Shown: positions 16,964-25,503 of the stretch, one piece after another
How the letters are laid out: each line of letters starts with the position of its first letter
Position numbering within the stretch: position 1 is the first letter of the stretch
Assembly (NCBI RefSeq): GCF_029203285.1
Contig: NZ_CP115669.1
Coordinates: forward strand, 1,550,001 to 1,614,000
Origin: Pseudomonas sp. PSE14
GTDB lineage: Bacteria; Pseudomonadota; Gammaproteobacteria; Pseudomonadales; Pseudomonadaceae
Direction: 5' to 3'
Length of the DNA stretch: 64,000 bases
Translations under genes and position numbers: made by a program
The notes under the pieces: generated by a model
Seen by the model: the letters and a program-made list of their open reading frames with translations, nothing else
What the model was told of the DNA's origin: nothing
The model's database searches: none

Positions 16964-18925
16964 ATGAGAGTCGACCTGGACATCGAGGACCGCAGCCTGG
17001 AAGGGCTGCCGCGTTTCCAGCGCTCGGCGTACCAGTCGCGTCGCTTGAAGCTGCTCATCTGGCTCTCGGGTGGCCTCGCCGCGTTGCTGTTCCTGATGGC
17101 GATCTTCATCGGCCTGTTCACCGCCGACTCGCTCTGGTTGCCCTTGCTGTGCAACAACGCTGCGGCGCTGCTGTTGCTGGCGGCGGTCAGCCAATCGGCC
17201 TTGCGCGTGGCCCGCTGGCGCGCTACGGCGATCGGGACCGCGGACGCGGCTGCGGCGCCTGAGGCGCCAGCCGATCTTACCCAGCTCAGTGCCTATGACC
17301 GTCTGCTCGAACGCATCAGTCGTGCGAGCCAGCGCCTGGCACAGCGCATCGGCGTTGGCGCCCTCTGGTTGGCGGGTTTGGCCCTGGTGGCCCTGTTGAT
17401 CGTCAAGGCCGGCTGGAACCTGGCGACACCTGCCGTTTCGCTGGGACAGGCGGGTTGGCTGGTCACCGGGTTGCTGACACTGACGGCGTTCGGCCTGCTG
17501 GTGGTGGAGCGCCACCTGAGCGCGGCCGGTCAGGAGGAGTGGCCCGAAGCGCACGCCTTGTCACTGATGGCGCGCTCGGTGATCGCCGTGCAACTGCTGT
17601 CCTTGCCTGGCCTGTTGTTCTCCAATGGCGAGAGCGTCTGGCCGAGCCGGTGGGTGGTGCTGGTGGGGTTGCTGCCGGCGCTGCTGGCGGCGGAGCTGAT
17701 CCTGCGCGCGCTGCTCTCGATCTTCAGCCCGCAGCGCCCGCGCGAGGAACCCCGGTTGATCGGCGAAAGCCTGGTCGCCGCGCAGTTGCGCTGGCCGCCG
17801 CGTCCGCTGCAGTTCCTGCAGGGAGAACTGCAGCAGCGTTTTGGCATCGACCTGCGTCAGGTCTGGGCCTTCGGCTTCATGCGCCGCGCCTTCCTGCCGG
17901 TGTTGGGGTTGATGCTGCTGGTGGGCTGGTTGCTGACCGGCGTCAGCGAGGTCGCCATGAACGGGCGGGGCGTCTACGAGCGCTTCGGCAAGCCGGTGGC
18001 AGTCTACCCGCCGGGGCTGCATCTCGGGCTGCCGTGGCCGTTCGGCCGCGTGCTGTCGGTGGAGAACGGGGTGATTCACGAACTGGCGACCTCCGGCGAC
18101 TCTGCCCGGGCTGACCTGTTGGTCGATGCCGAAGGACCCGCCCCGGAGGCTGCCAACCGTTTGTGGGATGCGTCCCATGTGAGCGAGAACTCGCAGGTGA
18201 TCGCCAGCGAGGCGGGCGGCCAGCAGAGCTTCCAGATCGTCAACATGGACGTGCGTTTCGTCTATCGCATCGGCTTGAGCGACAAGGCGGCGCTGGCAGC
18301 GACCTATAACAGCGCCGACGTGCCGGAGCTGATTCGCAGCACCGCCAATCGCGTGCTGGTCCACGATTTCGCTGCCCGCACCCTGGACGGCGTGCTGGGG
18401 GCGGAGCGCGAAGCGCTGGCGCGGGATATCGGCAAGGCCGTGCAGGCCGACCTCGACCGGCTGGACAGCGGCGTGGAAATTCTCGCCACCGTGGTTGAGG
18501 CGATCCATCCGCCGGCTGGCGCGGCCAATGCCTATCATGGCGTTCAGGCGGCGCAGATCACCGCCCAGGCGCTGATCGCCCGCGAGCAGGGCAAGGCCGC
18601 CGAGCAGACCAATGCCGCGCGGCAGGCTGCCAGCGCCGCTACCGACAAGGCATCCGCCGATGCCCGCGAAATCCTCGCCCAGGCCCAGTCCGCCGATCTG
18701 CGCTTCGGCGCCGAGCGCACCGCCTGGCAGCGCGCCGGGCAGGCATTCCTCCTCGAACAGTATTTCAGCCAGCTGGGCCAGGGTCTGGCCGGTGCCCGCA
18801 GCCTGGTCATCGACCACCGCCTGAGCGCGGACCAGGCACCGACCCTTGATCTGCGCAGCTTTGGCGCGCCGGTCGATCCGCAGCGCGGCAAGACCGCTAA
18901 CCGTCCCCAGGAGATCGCACCTTGA
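16964..18925 (+). CDS. Polytopic SPFH/band-7 (HflK-like) membrane protein
   Basis: 653 residues. About seven hydrophobic segments fill roughly residues 25-320 (for example LIWLSGGLAALLFLMAIFIG and LGLMLLVGWLLTGV). A band-7/SPFH domain follows, beginning GRGVYERFGKPVAVYPPGLH, then an Ala/Gln-rich coiled-coil region. Ordinary HflK has one N-terminal span, so the large membrane part is unusual. The ATG at 16964 is chosen for GGAG at 16955-16958; the frame is open 60 codons further upstream. First gene of the operon behind the Zur-like promoter. Function unknown; a scaffold for the metal ATPase is inferred. Confidence 0.85.
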   Translation: MRVDLDIEDRSLEGLPRFQRSAYQSRRLKLLIWLSGGLAALLFLMAIFIGLFTADSLWLPLLCNNAAALLLLAAVSQSALRVARWRATAIGTADAAAAPEAPADLTQLSAYDRLLERISRASQRLAQRIGVGALWLAGLALVALLIVKAGWNLATPAVSLGQAGWLVTGLLTLTAFGLLVVERHLSAAGQEEWPEAHALSLMARSVIAVQLLSLPGLLFSNGESVWPSRWVVLVGLLPALLAAELILRALLSIFSPQRPREEPRLIGESLVAAQLRWPPRPLQFLQGELQQRFGIDLRQVWAFGFMRRAFLPVLGLMLLVGWLLTGVSEVAMNGRGVYERFGKPVAVYPPGLHLGLPWPFGRVLSVENGVIHELATSGDSARADLLVDAEGPAPEAANRLWDASHVSENSQVIASEAGGQQSFQIVNMDVRFVYRIGLSDKAALAATYNSADVPELIRSTANRVLVHDFAARTLDGVLGAEREALARDIGKAVQADLDRLDSGVEILATVVEAIHPPAGAANAYHGVQAAQITAQALIAREQGKAAEQTNAARQAASAATDKASADAREILAQAQSADLRFGAERTAWQRAGQAFLLEQYFSQLGQGLAGARSLVIDHRLSADQAPTLDLRSFGAPVDPQRGKTANRPQEIAP

Positions 18926-19974
18926 GCCCGACCCTCGTCCACGGCGATCACCCGCATCACGACCATGACCACGATCACGCCCATGACCATAACCATGATC
19001 ATGGCCATCATCACGCTCATCACCATGACGAGGGGCCGGCGCGTTTCCCCTGGCGTCGCACAGCCCTGGCAAGCTTGCTGGTGCTGTTCGCTGCCGCGAC
19101 CGCTTGCCTGGTCCAGGTACGCTCCGGCGAGGCGACGGTGATTACCCGCTTCGGCAATCCCGCCCGGGTATTGCTGGAGCCCGGGCTCGCCTGGCGCCTG
19201 CCGATTCCGTTCGAGGCCGCCGTGCCGGTGGACCTGCGGCTGCGCACCACCTCCAGCGGCCTTCAGGACGTCGGCACCCGCGATGGCCTGCGGATCATCG
19301 TGCAGGCCTATGTCGCCTGGCAGGTGAAGCCCGATCCGGACAGCATCCAGCGCTTCATGCGTGCGGTGCAGAACCAGCCTGACGAGGCGGCCCGGCAGAT
19401 TCGCACCTTCGTTGGCTCAGCGCTGGAAACCTCCGCCAGCGGATTCGATCTTTCCGACCTGGTGAACACCGATGCCGGCAAGGTGCGCATCGCCGACTTC
19501 GAGCAGCGCCTGCGCGAGCAGATCGAGCGCCAGTTGCTCGATACCTACGGCGTGCGCGTGGTCCAGGTGGGCATCGAACGGCTGACGCTGCCGAAGGTTA
19601 CCCTCGGCGCCACGGTCGACCGCATGCGCGCCGAGCGCGAGACCATCGCCACCCAGCGCACCGCCGAAGGCAAGCGCAAGGCCGCGGAAATCCGCTCCGC
19701 TGCCGAGCGTGACGCGCGCATCCTGCAGGCCGACGCCACGGTGAAGGCCGCCGATATCGAGGCCCAGTCGCGGGTGCAGGCCGCGGACATCTACGGCAAG
19801 GCCTATAGCGGCTCGCCCGAGCTGTACAACATGCTGCGCTCGCTGGACACCCTCGGCACCCTGGTCAACCCCGGCACGCGCCTGGTGCTGCGTACCGACG
19901 CGGCGCCGTTCCGCGTGCTGGTGGATGGCCCGCCGCAGCAACCGTCCGCCAAGCCGGTCAATGCCCATGACTGA
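18922..19974 (+). CDS. SPFH/band-7 protein with His-rich N-terminal tail
   Basis: 350 residues. Residues 7-35 are almost entirely His, Asp and Asn (alternating HD/HH), a likely cytosolic metal-binding tail. One membrane span follows (about 48-66), then a band-7 domain (SGEATVITRFGNPARVLLEPGLAWRLP) and an Ala/Arg/Glu-rich coiled coil ending in HflC-like YNMLRSLDTLG. The start is TTG at 18922, overlapping the previous stop (TTGA) with GGAG eight bases upstream. This pairs with its neighbours as an HflK/HflC-like complex. Confidence 0.87.
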   Translation: MSPTLVHGDHPHHDHDHDHAHDHNHDHGHHHAHHHDEGPARFPWRRTALASLLVLFAAATACLVQVRSGEATVITRFGNPARVLLEPGLAWRLPIPFEAAVPVDLRLRTTSSGLQDVGTRDGLRIIVQAYVAWQVKPDPDSIQRFMRAVQNQPDEAARQIRTFVGSALETSASGFDLSDLVNTDAGKVRIADFEQRLREQIERQLLDTYGVRVVQVGIERLTLPKVTLGATVDRMRAERETIATQRTAEGKRKAAEIRSAAERDARILQADATVKAADIEAQSRVQAADIYGKAYSGSPELYNMLRSLDTLGTLVNPGTRLVLRTDAAPFRVLVDGPPQQPSAKPVNAHD

Positions 19975-21007
19975 CCGGCGGGAGGAGGGCACGAGCCCCT
20001 GGCTGCAGGCCGGGCGCCTGGCATTCCTGGCGCTGTATGGGGTGACCCTGCTGGCGGCGCTCGGCTGGGCGCTGTCCAATGTGCGCCAGATCGGCCCGGA
20101 AAGCCGTGCCGTGGTCCTGCGCATGGGGGCGCTGGAGCGCATCCAGAACGCCGGATTGCTGCTGGCCTGGCCGCGTCCGTTCGAGCAGGTGGTGGTCCTG
20201 CCGTCTGCCGACCGGGTGATCGAGCGCCGGGTGGAGACCCTGCTGCGCTCGGGGCTGGCGCAGAAATCCGATCTGGATGGCAGTCTCGCCAACGACGCCA
20301 CCGCGGGCTCCGGCTATCTGCTCACCGGCGATGCCGGCGTGGTGCAGCTGGATGTGCGGGTGTTCTACAAGGTCACCGCCCCCTACGATTTCGTGCTCCA
20401 GGGCGATCACGTGCTGCCGGCGCTGGACCGGCTGGTGGCGCGCAATGCGGTGGCGGTGTGCGCATCGCGCGACCTGGACACCATCCTGGTCGCCCGCCCC
20501 GAGCTGATCGGCGCCGACAGCAGCGTCGCCGAGCGCCGCGAACGGCTGCGCGGCGATCTGCAACAGGGCATCAATCGCAGCCTGGCCGCGCTGGTGTCGG
20601 CCGGCAATGGCCTGGGTATCGAAGTCGAGCGTGTGGACGTGCAGTCCTCGTTGCCACGCGAGGCGGTGAGCGCCTTCAATGCGGTGCTGACCGCCAGCCA
20701 GCAGGCGGAGCAGGGCGTCGCCGCGGCGCAGAATGACGCCGCCCGGCAGCTCCAGGCGGCCAACCAGGCCGCCGATCGTACGCTGCAGGTTGCCCGTGCC
20801 CAGGCCAGCGAGCGCCTGGCCCGCTCCCAGGCGGACACCGCCACCATCACCAGTCTTGCGCAGGCCCAGCAGCAACATGCCGACCCCGGGCTGCTGCTGC
20901 GCCTGTACCGCGAGCGCGTACCGGGCATCCTGTCCCGCGCAGGTTCGGTGACCACGGTCGATCCACGCGATTCCGGACACCTGATCCTGGAGGGGCCGCA
21001 GCCGTGA
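19961..21007 (+). CDS. SPFH/band-7 (HflK-like) protein, third of the set
   Basis: 348 residues. One N-terminal membrane span (LAFLALYGVTLLAALGWAL), a band-7 domain (SRAVVLRMGALERIQNAGLLLAWPRPFEQV), then a long Ala/Gln coiled coil (QQAEQGVAAAQNDAARQLQ). The order resembles HflK. Starts at 19961 or 19967 are both possible; both lie inside the end of the preceding gene. Its last bases overlap a possible GTG start of the next small frame. Confidence 0.85.
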   Translation: MPMTDRREEGTSPWLQAGRLAFLALYGVTLLAALGWALSNVRQIGPESRAVVLRMGALERIQNAGLLLAWPRPFEQVVVLPSADRVIERRVETLLRSGLAQKSDLDGSLANDATAGSGYLLTGDAGVVQLDVRVFYKVTAPYDFVLQGDHVLPALDRLVARNAVAVCASRDLDTILVARPELIGADSSVAERRERLRGDLQQGINRSLAALVSAGNGLGIEVERVDVQSSLPREAVSAFNAVLTASQQAEQGVAAAQNDAARQLQAANQAADRTLQVARAQASERLARSQADTATITSLAQAQQQHADPGLLLRLYRERVPGILSRAGSVTTVDPRDSGHLILEGPQP

Positions 21008-21144
21008 GCTCGCTGATCGCCGGAGGCTGTGAATCAATGTGCGGACAGTCTTGCGGCGAACCGCTACGCTCGCAGTGCAAGCCCGGCACCTTCGTCCGGG
21101 CGGATAACGACAATCAGGAACACCAGGGGCGGGACATCCAATGA
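21004..21144 (+). CDS. Possible Cys-containing micro-protein in the SPFH-ATPase operon
   Basis: A 46-codon frame starts with GTG overlapping the previous stop (GTGA, 21004-21007) and ends with TGA overlapping the next start (ATGA, 21141-21144). It encodes four Cys in the pattern C-x3-C-x3-C-x8-C (GGCESMCGQSCGEPLRSQC). An internal ATG at 21037 has GGAGG upstream. Double coupling and Cys content in a metal operon make it plausible, but it is short and has no recognised family. Confidence 0.45.
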   Translation: MSSLIAGGCESMCGQSCGEPLRSQCKPGTFVRADNDNQEHQGRDIQ

Positions 21145-21593
21145 CATCAGCCGGACTTCACTCCATCCATGAATCCCCACGCTCGCTGCGACGCCTGGCC
21201 CTGCAATGCCTGGGCGCGCTGGCGCTGGTGCTGGGCTGCAGCCTCCCGGCGCAGGCCGACCGGGTCCTGCCGTCGGGCATGATGCTGGCTTTCGTCGACT
21301 ATGCGCAGTTCCCGACGATCACTCTGAAGCGCCCCAGGCCCAGCCTGCTCAAGCAGATACTCACCCTTGGTCTGTACAGAAAGAACATCACCTATCCGGT
21401 AGCGGCGTCCGTGCGCATTCGCGACGAGGACAACCACTTCCTCGTGAACGGAATGATGCCGCTGCTCAAGGGCAAGGTCGTTGCCGTCAAGCCCGGCATC
21501 GACAAGCAGATCAACCAGATCTGGGTCCTGACCGAAGCGGAGGCCAACGAATACGCCACCCGGCCGGGAACCCTCTTCCCCCCCATCAATTAA
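21141..21593 (+). CDS. Secreted hypothetical protein in the SPFH-ATPase operon
   Basis: 150 residues. A signal peptide (residues about 18-39, LALQCLGALALVLGCSLPAQAD) directs it to the periplasm. The mature part is basic, with FPTITLKRPRPSLLKQILTLG and a C-terminal EANEYATRPGTLFPP. There is no His-rich or Cys-rich metal site. I do not recognise the family. It lies 18 bp before the ATPase gene, so a periplasmic partner role is possible. Confidence 0.75.
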   Translation: MTSAGLHSIHESPRSLRRLALQCLGALALVLGCSLPAQADRVLPSGMMLAFVDYAQFPTITLKRPRPSLLKQILTLGLYRKNITYPVAASVRIRDEDNHFLVNGMMPLLKGKVVAVKPGIDKQINQIWVLTEAEANEYATRPGTLFPPIN

Positions 21594-21611
21594 AGCAGGC
21601 ACCTTCGCGGT

Positions 21612-23576
21612 ATGAGCGTTCACCACCATCACGGCCATGCGCACCACGGCCACTCCCATGGCCACCTTACCGGTGGAATGCTCACCCGCGACGAGCAGCG
21701 CAGCGCGGCGCGCCAACTCAGTCTGGCGATGATCGCCCTCGGCCTGCTGGTGCTGGGCCTGCTCTGGCGTTGGTTCGCCCCGCAACAGGAAGGCGTGGCG
21801 CAGGTGCTCCTGGGCGTCGCGTCCCTGCTGGTAGCGGTACCGGTGCTGCGCTCGGGCTGGTACAGCCTGCGTCATCCCAGCCTGCACGGCATCACCGACC
21901 AGCTCATCGCCCTGGCCATGCTGGGCGCCTGGGCCACCGGCGACCTGATGACCGCTGCGTTGCTGCCCATCATCATGATCTTCGGGCACGTGCTGGAAGA
22001 ACGCAGCGTGATCGGCTCGCAGGAGGCTATCGAGGCGCTGGGACGTCTGACCCGCAGCCAGGCCCGGCTGATTGTCGACGATGGCAGCGTGCGTGAAGTC
22101 GACAACGGCGAGTTGCGGCCGGGCGACCAGGTGGAAGTCCGCGCGGGGGATCGAGTGCCTGCCGATGGCCGAGTGCTGGAAGGCCAGGCCAGCCTGGACA
22201 CCGCACCGATCACCGGCGAGTCGGTGCCGCTGGAGGCAGGCGTCGGCATGGACGTCTATGGCGGCGCGATCAACCTCGACGGCCTGCTGCGCATCGAAGT
22301 GACCCGCACCGGCGATGCCTCCACCCTCGGCAAGGTCATCGCCCTGATGCAGCGCGCCGAACAGTCCAAGCCGCCCATCACGCGCCTGCTGGAACGCTAT
22401 GCCGGGCGCTATATGGTGCTGGTGCTGCTGATCGCCGCCGTCACCTGGTTCATCACCAACGACCCGCAGGCCATGCTGGCCGTGCTGGTCGCCGCCTGTC
22501 CCTGTGCGCTGGTGCTGTCGGCGCCGGCCACCGCCATCGCCGGCATAGCCGTTGCGGCTCGCCACGGCATCCTGATTCGCAGCTCGGCGTTCCTCGAAGA
22601 ACTGGCCGACCTGACCTCCCTGGTAATCGACAAGACCGGCACCCTGACCTACGGCGCGCTGCGTCTGCAGGCCGTGCGTACGGAGTCTGGCGAGACCCGG
22701 GGCGACATCGAGCGACTGGCCGCCAGTCTGGGCGCCGCCAGTAGCCACCCAGTGAGTCGCGCACTGGCGTCGCTAGCTCCCCACGATGCGCATCACTCGC
22801 TCGCCGACATCCACGAACGGCAAGGCTTGGGTGTAGTCGCCCGGACCGAACAGGGTGAAGCCGCCCTCGGCCGCCCGGAACTGTTCGCCCGTCTGGGGAT
22901 TTCGACGCCGGCGGTGCCGGATCACGATGGCCCCATCGCCGGATTGTCGCTGGGTGGGCGTTTCCTTGCGTGGTTGCTGCTCGCCGACAGCGTTCGCCCG
23001 GAGGCCACCCACGCGGTGGCGGATCTGCGGGAGCTGGGCCTGGGCCGGCAACTGCTGCTTACCGGCGACCGCCAGAGCGTGGCCGATGCGCTGGCCCGTG
23101 AGGTCGGCATCGACAGCGTGGTTGCCCAGGCCCTGCCGGAAGACAAGCTGGCACGGGTCAACGAGGAAATCCGCAAGGGCTTCCGGCCGCTGGTCGTGGG
23201 CGACGGCATCAACGACTCGCTGGCACTCAAGGCCGGCGTGGTCGGGGTGGCGATGGGCGCCGGTGGCGCGGATATCGCCCTGGCTTCGGCGGATATCGTG
23301 CTGATCGGCAGCGATCTTCGTCGTCTGGGCACCTGCGTGCGCCTGAGCCGTCAGTGCCGCAGCACCCTGCAGGTCAACGTGCTGATCGGTCTGGGCTGGA
23401 CCCTGGCCATCGTCGCGGCCGCCGCTTTTGGTCTGCTGGGCGCTGCCGGGGCAATGATCGCGGCGATCCTGCACAACCTCAGCACCCTCCTGGTATTGGG
23501 CAATGCCGGCCGCCTGCTGCGTTTCGACGAGGCCCTCGGACAGCCGGGCGCTCGTCTTGTCGACGTGCCGGCGTGA
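21612..23576 (+). CDS. P1B-type heavy-metal transporting ATPase with His-rich N-terminus
   Basis: 654 residues. It has TGES (201-204), the metal-transit CPC (296-298), the phosphorylation motif DKTGT (340-344), the P1B-specific HP pair (379-380) and GDGIND (530-535). Instead of a CxxC ferredoxin-like domain the N-terminus carries about ten His (residues 4-18). This suits zinc or a similar divalent ion. I recall the P. aeruginosa importer HmtA (PA2435) in the same context; the direction of transport cannot be read from sequence. Confidence 0.92.
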   Translation: MSVHHHHGHAHHGHSHGHLTGGMLTRDEQRSAARQLSLAMIALGLLVLGLLWRWFAPQQEGVAQVLLGVASLLVAVPVLRSGWYSLRHPSLHGITDQLIALAMLGAWATGDLMTAALLPIIMIFGHVLEERSVIGSQEAIEALGRLTRSQARLIVDDGSVREVDNGELRPGDQVEVRAGDRVPADGRVLEGQASLDTAPITGESVPLEAGVGMDVYGGAINLDGLLRIEVTRTGDASTLGKVIALMQRAEQSKPPITRLLERYAGRYMVLVLLIAAVTWFITNDPQAMLAVLVAACPCALVLSAPATAIAGIAVAARHGILIRSSAFLEELADLTSLVIDKTGTLTYGALRLQAVRTESGETRGDIERLAASLGAASSHPVSRALASLAPHDAHHSLADIHERQGLGVVARTEQGEAALGRPELFARLGISTPAVPDHDGPIAGLSLGGRFLAWLLLADSVRPEATHAVADLRELGLGRQLLLTGDRQSVADALAREVGIDSVVAQALPEDKLARVNEEIRKGFRPLVVGDGINDSLALKAGVVGVAMGAGGADIALASADIVLIGSDLRRLGTCVRLSRQCRSTLQVNVLIGLGWTLAIVAAAAFGLLGAAGAMIAAILHNLSTLLVLGNAGRLLRFDEALGQPGARLVDVPA

Positions 23577-23640
23577 GCCGCAGGTGGGCGAGATCGGCTA
23601 TCATGTGTGCCGTTCCAGACTCTCATAGAACCCTCGACCC

Positions 23641-23847
23641 ATGACTTCCTCTCAGCAGCCGCCCCGCGACGACAGCGCGGAAAACGCTCAAGAATCCACC
23701 ACTCTGTCCCTGACCGAACTCGCCAAGGCCGCCCTGGCGGCGCAGAAGCAGGCGAATTCGGCCTATCAGCACCGCAAGCCGCACGACAAGGCGGAATACC
23801 GTCCGCCGCATCCGCGCGGCTCCCGCCGCTCGATGGGCAAGCGCTGA
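23641..23847 (+). CDS. Small conserved hypothetical protein
   Basis: 68 residues, polar and likely disordered at both ends: an acidic/Ser-rich start, a central predicted helix (SLTELAKAALAAQKQA) and a basic tail (RGSRRSMGKR). There is no signal peptide or membrane segment. It begins 64 bp after the ATPase gene. Codon usage is normal for the window, which supports a real gene. Confidence 0.6.
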   Translation: MTSSQQPPRDDSAENAQESTTLSLTELAKAALAAQKQANSAYQHRKPHDKAEYRPPHPRGSRRSMGKR

Positions 23848-24044
23848 GACGATCTTCCTCCGGCGAGCCCCCCAGACAATCTCACGGGTTTGGTGGGGCC
23901 GCTGGCTGAACTGCGTCGCTGAGTTCGGGTCGAACACCCACCGCCATCTGCAGGCGGTCGTTCGAATCACCAGCCCGCTTTCGCGAAACCGTCAGGGAAC
24001 GACGGGCGCGCCACTGTCGGCGCATCGCGTAGCAAGGAGATGCC

Positions 24045-24299
24045 ATGAAATACCTGATCCCCGTACTGTCCCTGCTGGCCCTCGGTGGCTGCATCACCAT
24101 GACCGGCAACTACGAAGTCAGCGCCCACGACGAGTCGGGCAAGGCCCTGAGCAACGGCAAGTTCCTTGCCCATGGCAGCGGCATCTACACCGTGCGCAAT
24201 TCCCTCTGCTCGGTGTATCCCAAGGCCATCGTCACCATCCGCGATGTGGAGACGGACCAGGAGCTGGAGGGCGAGAGCCCGTACCACTGCCACAAGTGA
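24045..24299 (+). CDS. Small putative lipoprotein
   Basis: 84 residues with a lipoprotein signal peptide (LLALGGC, Cys15). The mature part has a second Cys near residue 55 and a third near the C-terminus (YHCHK). AAGGAGA at 24034-24040 gives a strong ribosome site. No family is recognised. Confidence 0.7.
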   Translation: MKYLIPVLSLLALGGCITMTGNYEVSAHDESGKALSNGKFLAHGSGIYTVRNSLCSVYPKAIVTIRDVETDQELEGESPYHCHK

Positions 24300-24430
24300 A
24301 GTAAGGCGATTGCCGAGCGTGGCGGAAGGCCGTTGTCCTGCGAGGCCTCTGCTGCCGCTGGTGGGCGAAGTCGCTACACTGCTGGCACTTCAGGGCTCTC
24401 GTCAGTCGGCCCTCTCAGAGCAGGATGCGT

Positions 24431-25495
24431 ATGTCGATCTACCAGCCCCCCCTGACGTTGACTCCGGCGATGTTCTCGTTGGTGGCGGAGCTTGCCGAGC
24501 GTATCGGGCGTCTGGCCGCTGGTCAGGAGCGCTCATTGACGCCGCAGCTTCGGCGCGGCAATCGAATCCGCACTATTCAGGCGTCCCTGGCGATTGAGAA
24601 CAACACCCTGAGCGTCGAGCAGGTGACGGCGCTATTGGAAGGGCGGCGGGTTTTGGGGTTGCCCCGGGAAATCCAGGAAGTTCGCAATGCCTTCCGAGCC
24701 TATGAGCAGTTGCCTCAATGGCGGGCGGACTCGGTAGCTGACCTGCTGGCTGCCCATGGTTGTCTGCTGGAGGGTCTGATCGACGAGGCGGGGCGTTTTC
24801 GTCAGGGTGGGGTGGGGATCTACCGGGAACAGATGCTATTGCACATGCCTCCACCGGCTAGCCGGGTGCCTCTGCTGGTCGAGCAGTTGCTGGGCTGGCT
24901 GGGGCGGACGGATTGGCATCCGCTGATAGCAAGCTGTGTGTTCCATTACGAGTTTGAATTCATTCATCCGTTCAGCGACGGCAACGGGCGCATGGGGCGT
25001 TTGTGGCAGACATTGCTGCTTGGTCGCTGGAATCCCGTGCTCGCCTATCTTCCGGTGGAGACCGTGATCCATGCCCGGCAGGCCTCCTACTATGCGGCGC
25101 TTGCCGAGTCGGATCGTCAGGCGGAGGCCACGCCCTTTGTATTGTTCATGTTGCAGGCATTGTTGTCGGCGGTGGATGAGGTGGCCGTCGCTGGGGAAGC
25201 GGATTCGCGGAGTGACCTAGTAAGTGACCCAGTAAGTGACCCAGTAGACGGTGAGATCGAGCCGTCCGTTCGACGCTTGCTGTCACTGTTCCAACCGGGG
25301 GATGTGCTGAAGATCGGGGACATGATGGGACGCCTGTCGTTGTCACATCGCACGAGCTTCCGCAACAACTACCTGAACCCCGCACTGACGGCGGGCTGGC
25401 TGGAAATGACCCAGCCGGACTCTCCGCGCAGTCCAACCCAGGGGTATCGCCTTACCGCCCGCGGGCGACGGCTGCTCGCAGCAACCGGGGTCTAA
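24431..25495 (+). CDS. Class II Fic-domain protein (predicted AMP-transferase)
   Basis: 354 residues. The Fic motif HPFSDGNGRMGR is complete at residues 179-190; Fic enzymes usually move AMP from ATP to a target side chain. The N-terminal inhibitory motif is also present (S52-LAI-E56-N57), whose Glu blocks the ATP site, so the enzyme is probably self-inhibited until released. A C-terminal winged-helix-like region (GRLSLSHRTSFRNNYL) follows a repeat-encoded linker. The ATG at 24431 is preferred because the AGCAGG ends at 24424. No antitoxin gene is adjacent. Confidence 0.88.
   Translation: MSIYQPPLTLTPAMFSLVAELAERIGRLAAGQERSLTPQLRRGNRIRTIQASLAIENNTLSVEQVTALLEGRRVLGLPREIQEVRNAFRAYEQLPQWRADSVADLLAAHGCLLEGLIDEAGRFRQGGVGIYREQMLLHMPPPASRVPLLVEQLLGWLGRTDWHPLIASCVFHYEFEFIHPFSDGNGRMGRLWQTLLLGRWNPVLAYLPVETVIHARQASYYAALAESDRQAEATPFVLFMLQALLSAVDEVAVAGEADSRSDLVSDPVSDPVDGEIEPSVRRLLSLFQPGDVLKIGDMMGRLSLSHRTSFRNNYLNPALTAGWLEMTQPDSPRSPTQGYRLTARGRRLLAATGV
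25211..25246 (+). repeat. Three tandem 12-bp repeats inside the Fic gene
   Basis: AGTGACCTAGTA followed by two copies of AGTGACCCAGTA. They encode a Ser-Asp-x-Val linker between the Fic core and the C-terminal DNA-binding-like region. Being in-frame multiples of three, copy changes would only lengthen or shorten the linker. Confidence 0.85.
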
Positions 25496-25503
25496 AAGCT
25501 CGG

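Noticed and set aside
16964-21007. Reading the SPFH genes as the housekeeping hflK-hflC pair
   Set aside because: Ordinary hflKC sits with hfq, hflX and miaA and has two genes. Here there are three, one polytopic, linked to a metal ATPase.
25211-25246. Short tandem repeats as a CRISPR array
   Set aside because: Direct 12-bp repeats with no spacers, inside a coding frame. No cas genes are present.
24300-25495. Fic gene as a toxin-antitoxin module
   Set aside because: No small antitoxin gene lies upstream or downstream; the inhibitory motif is within the same protein, as in class II Fic enzymes.
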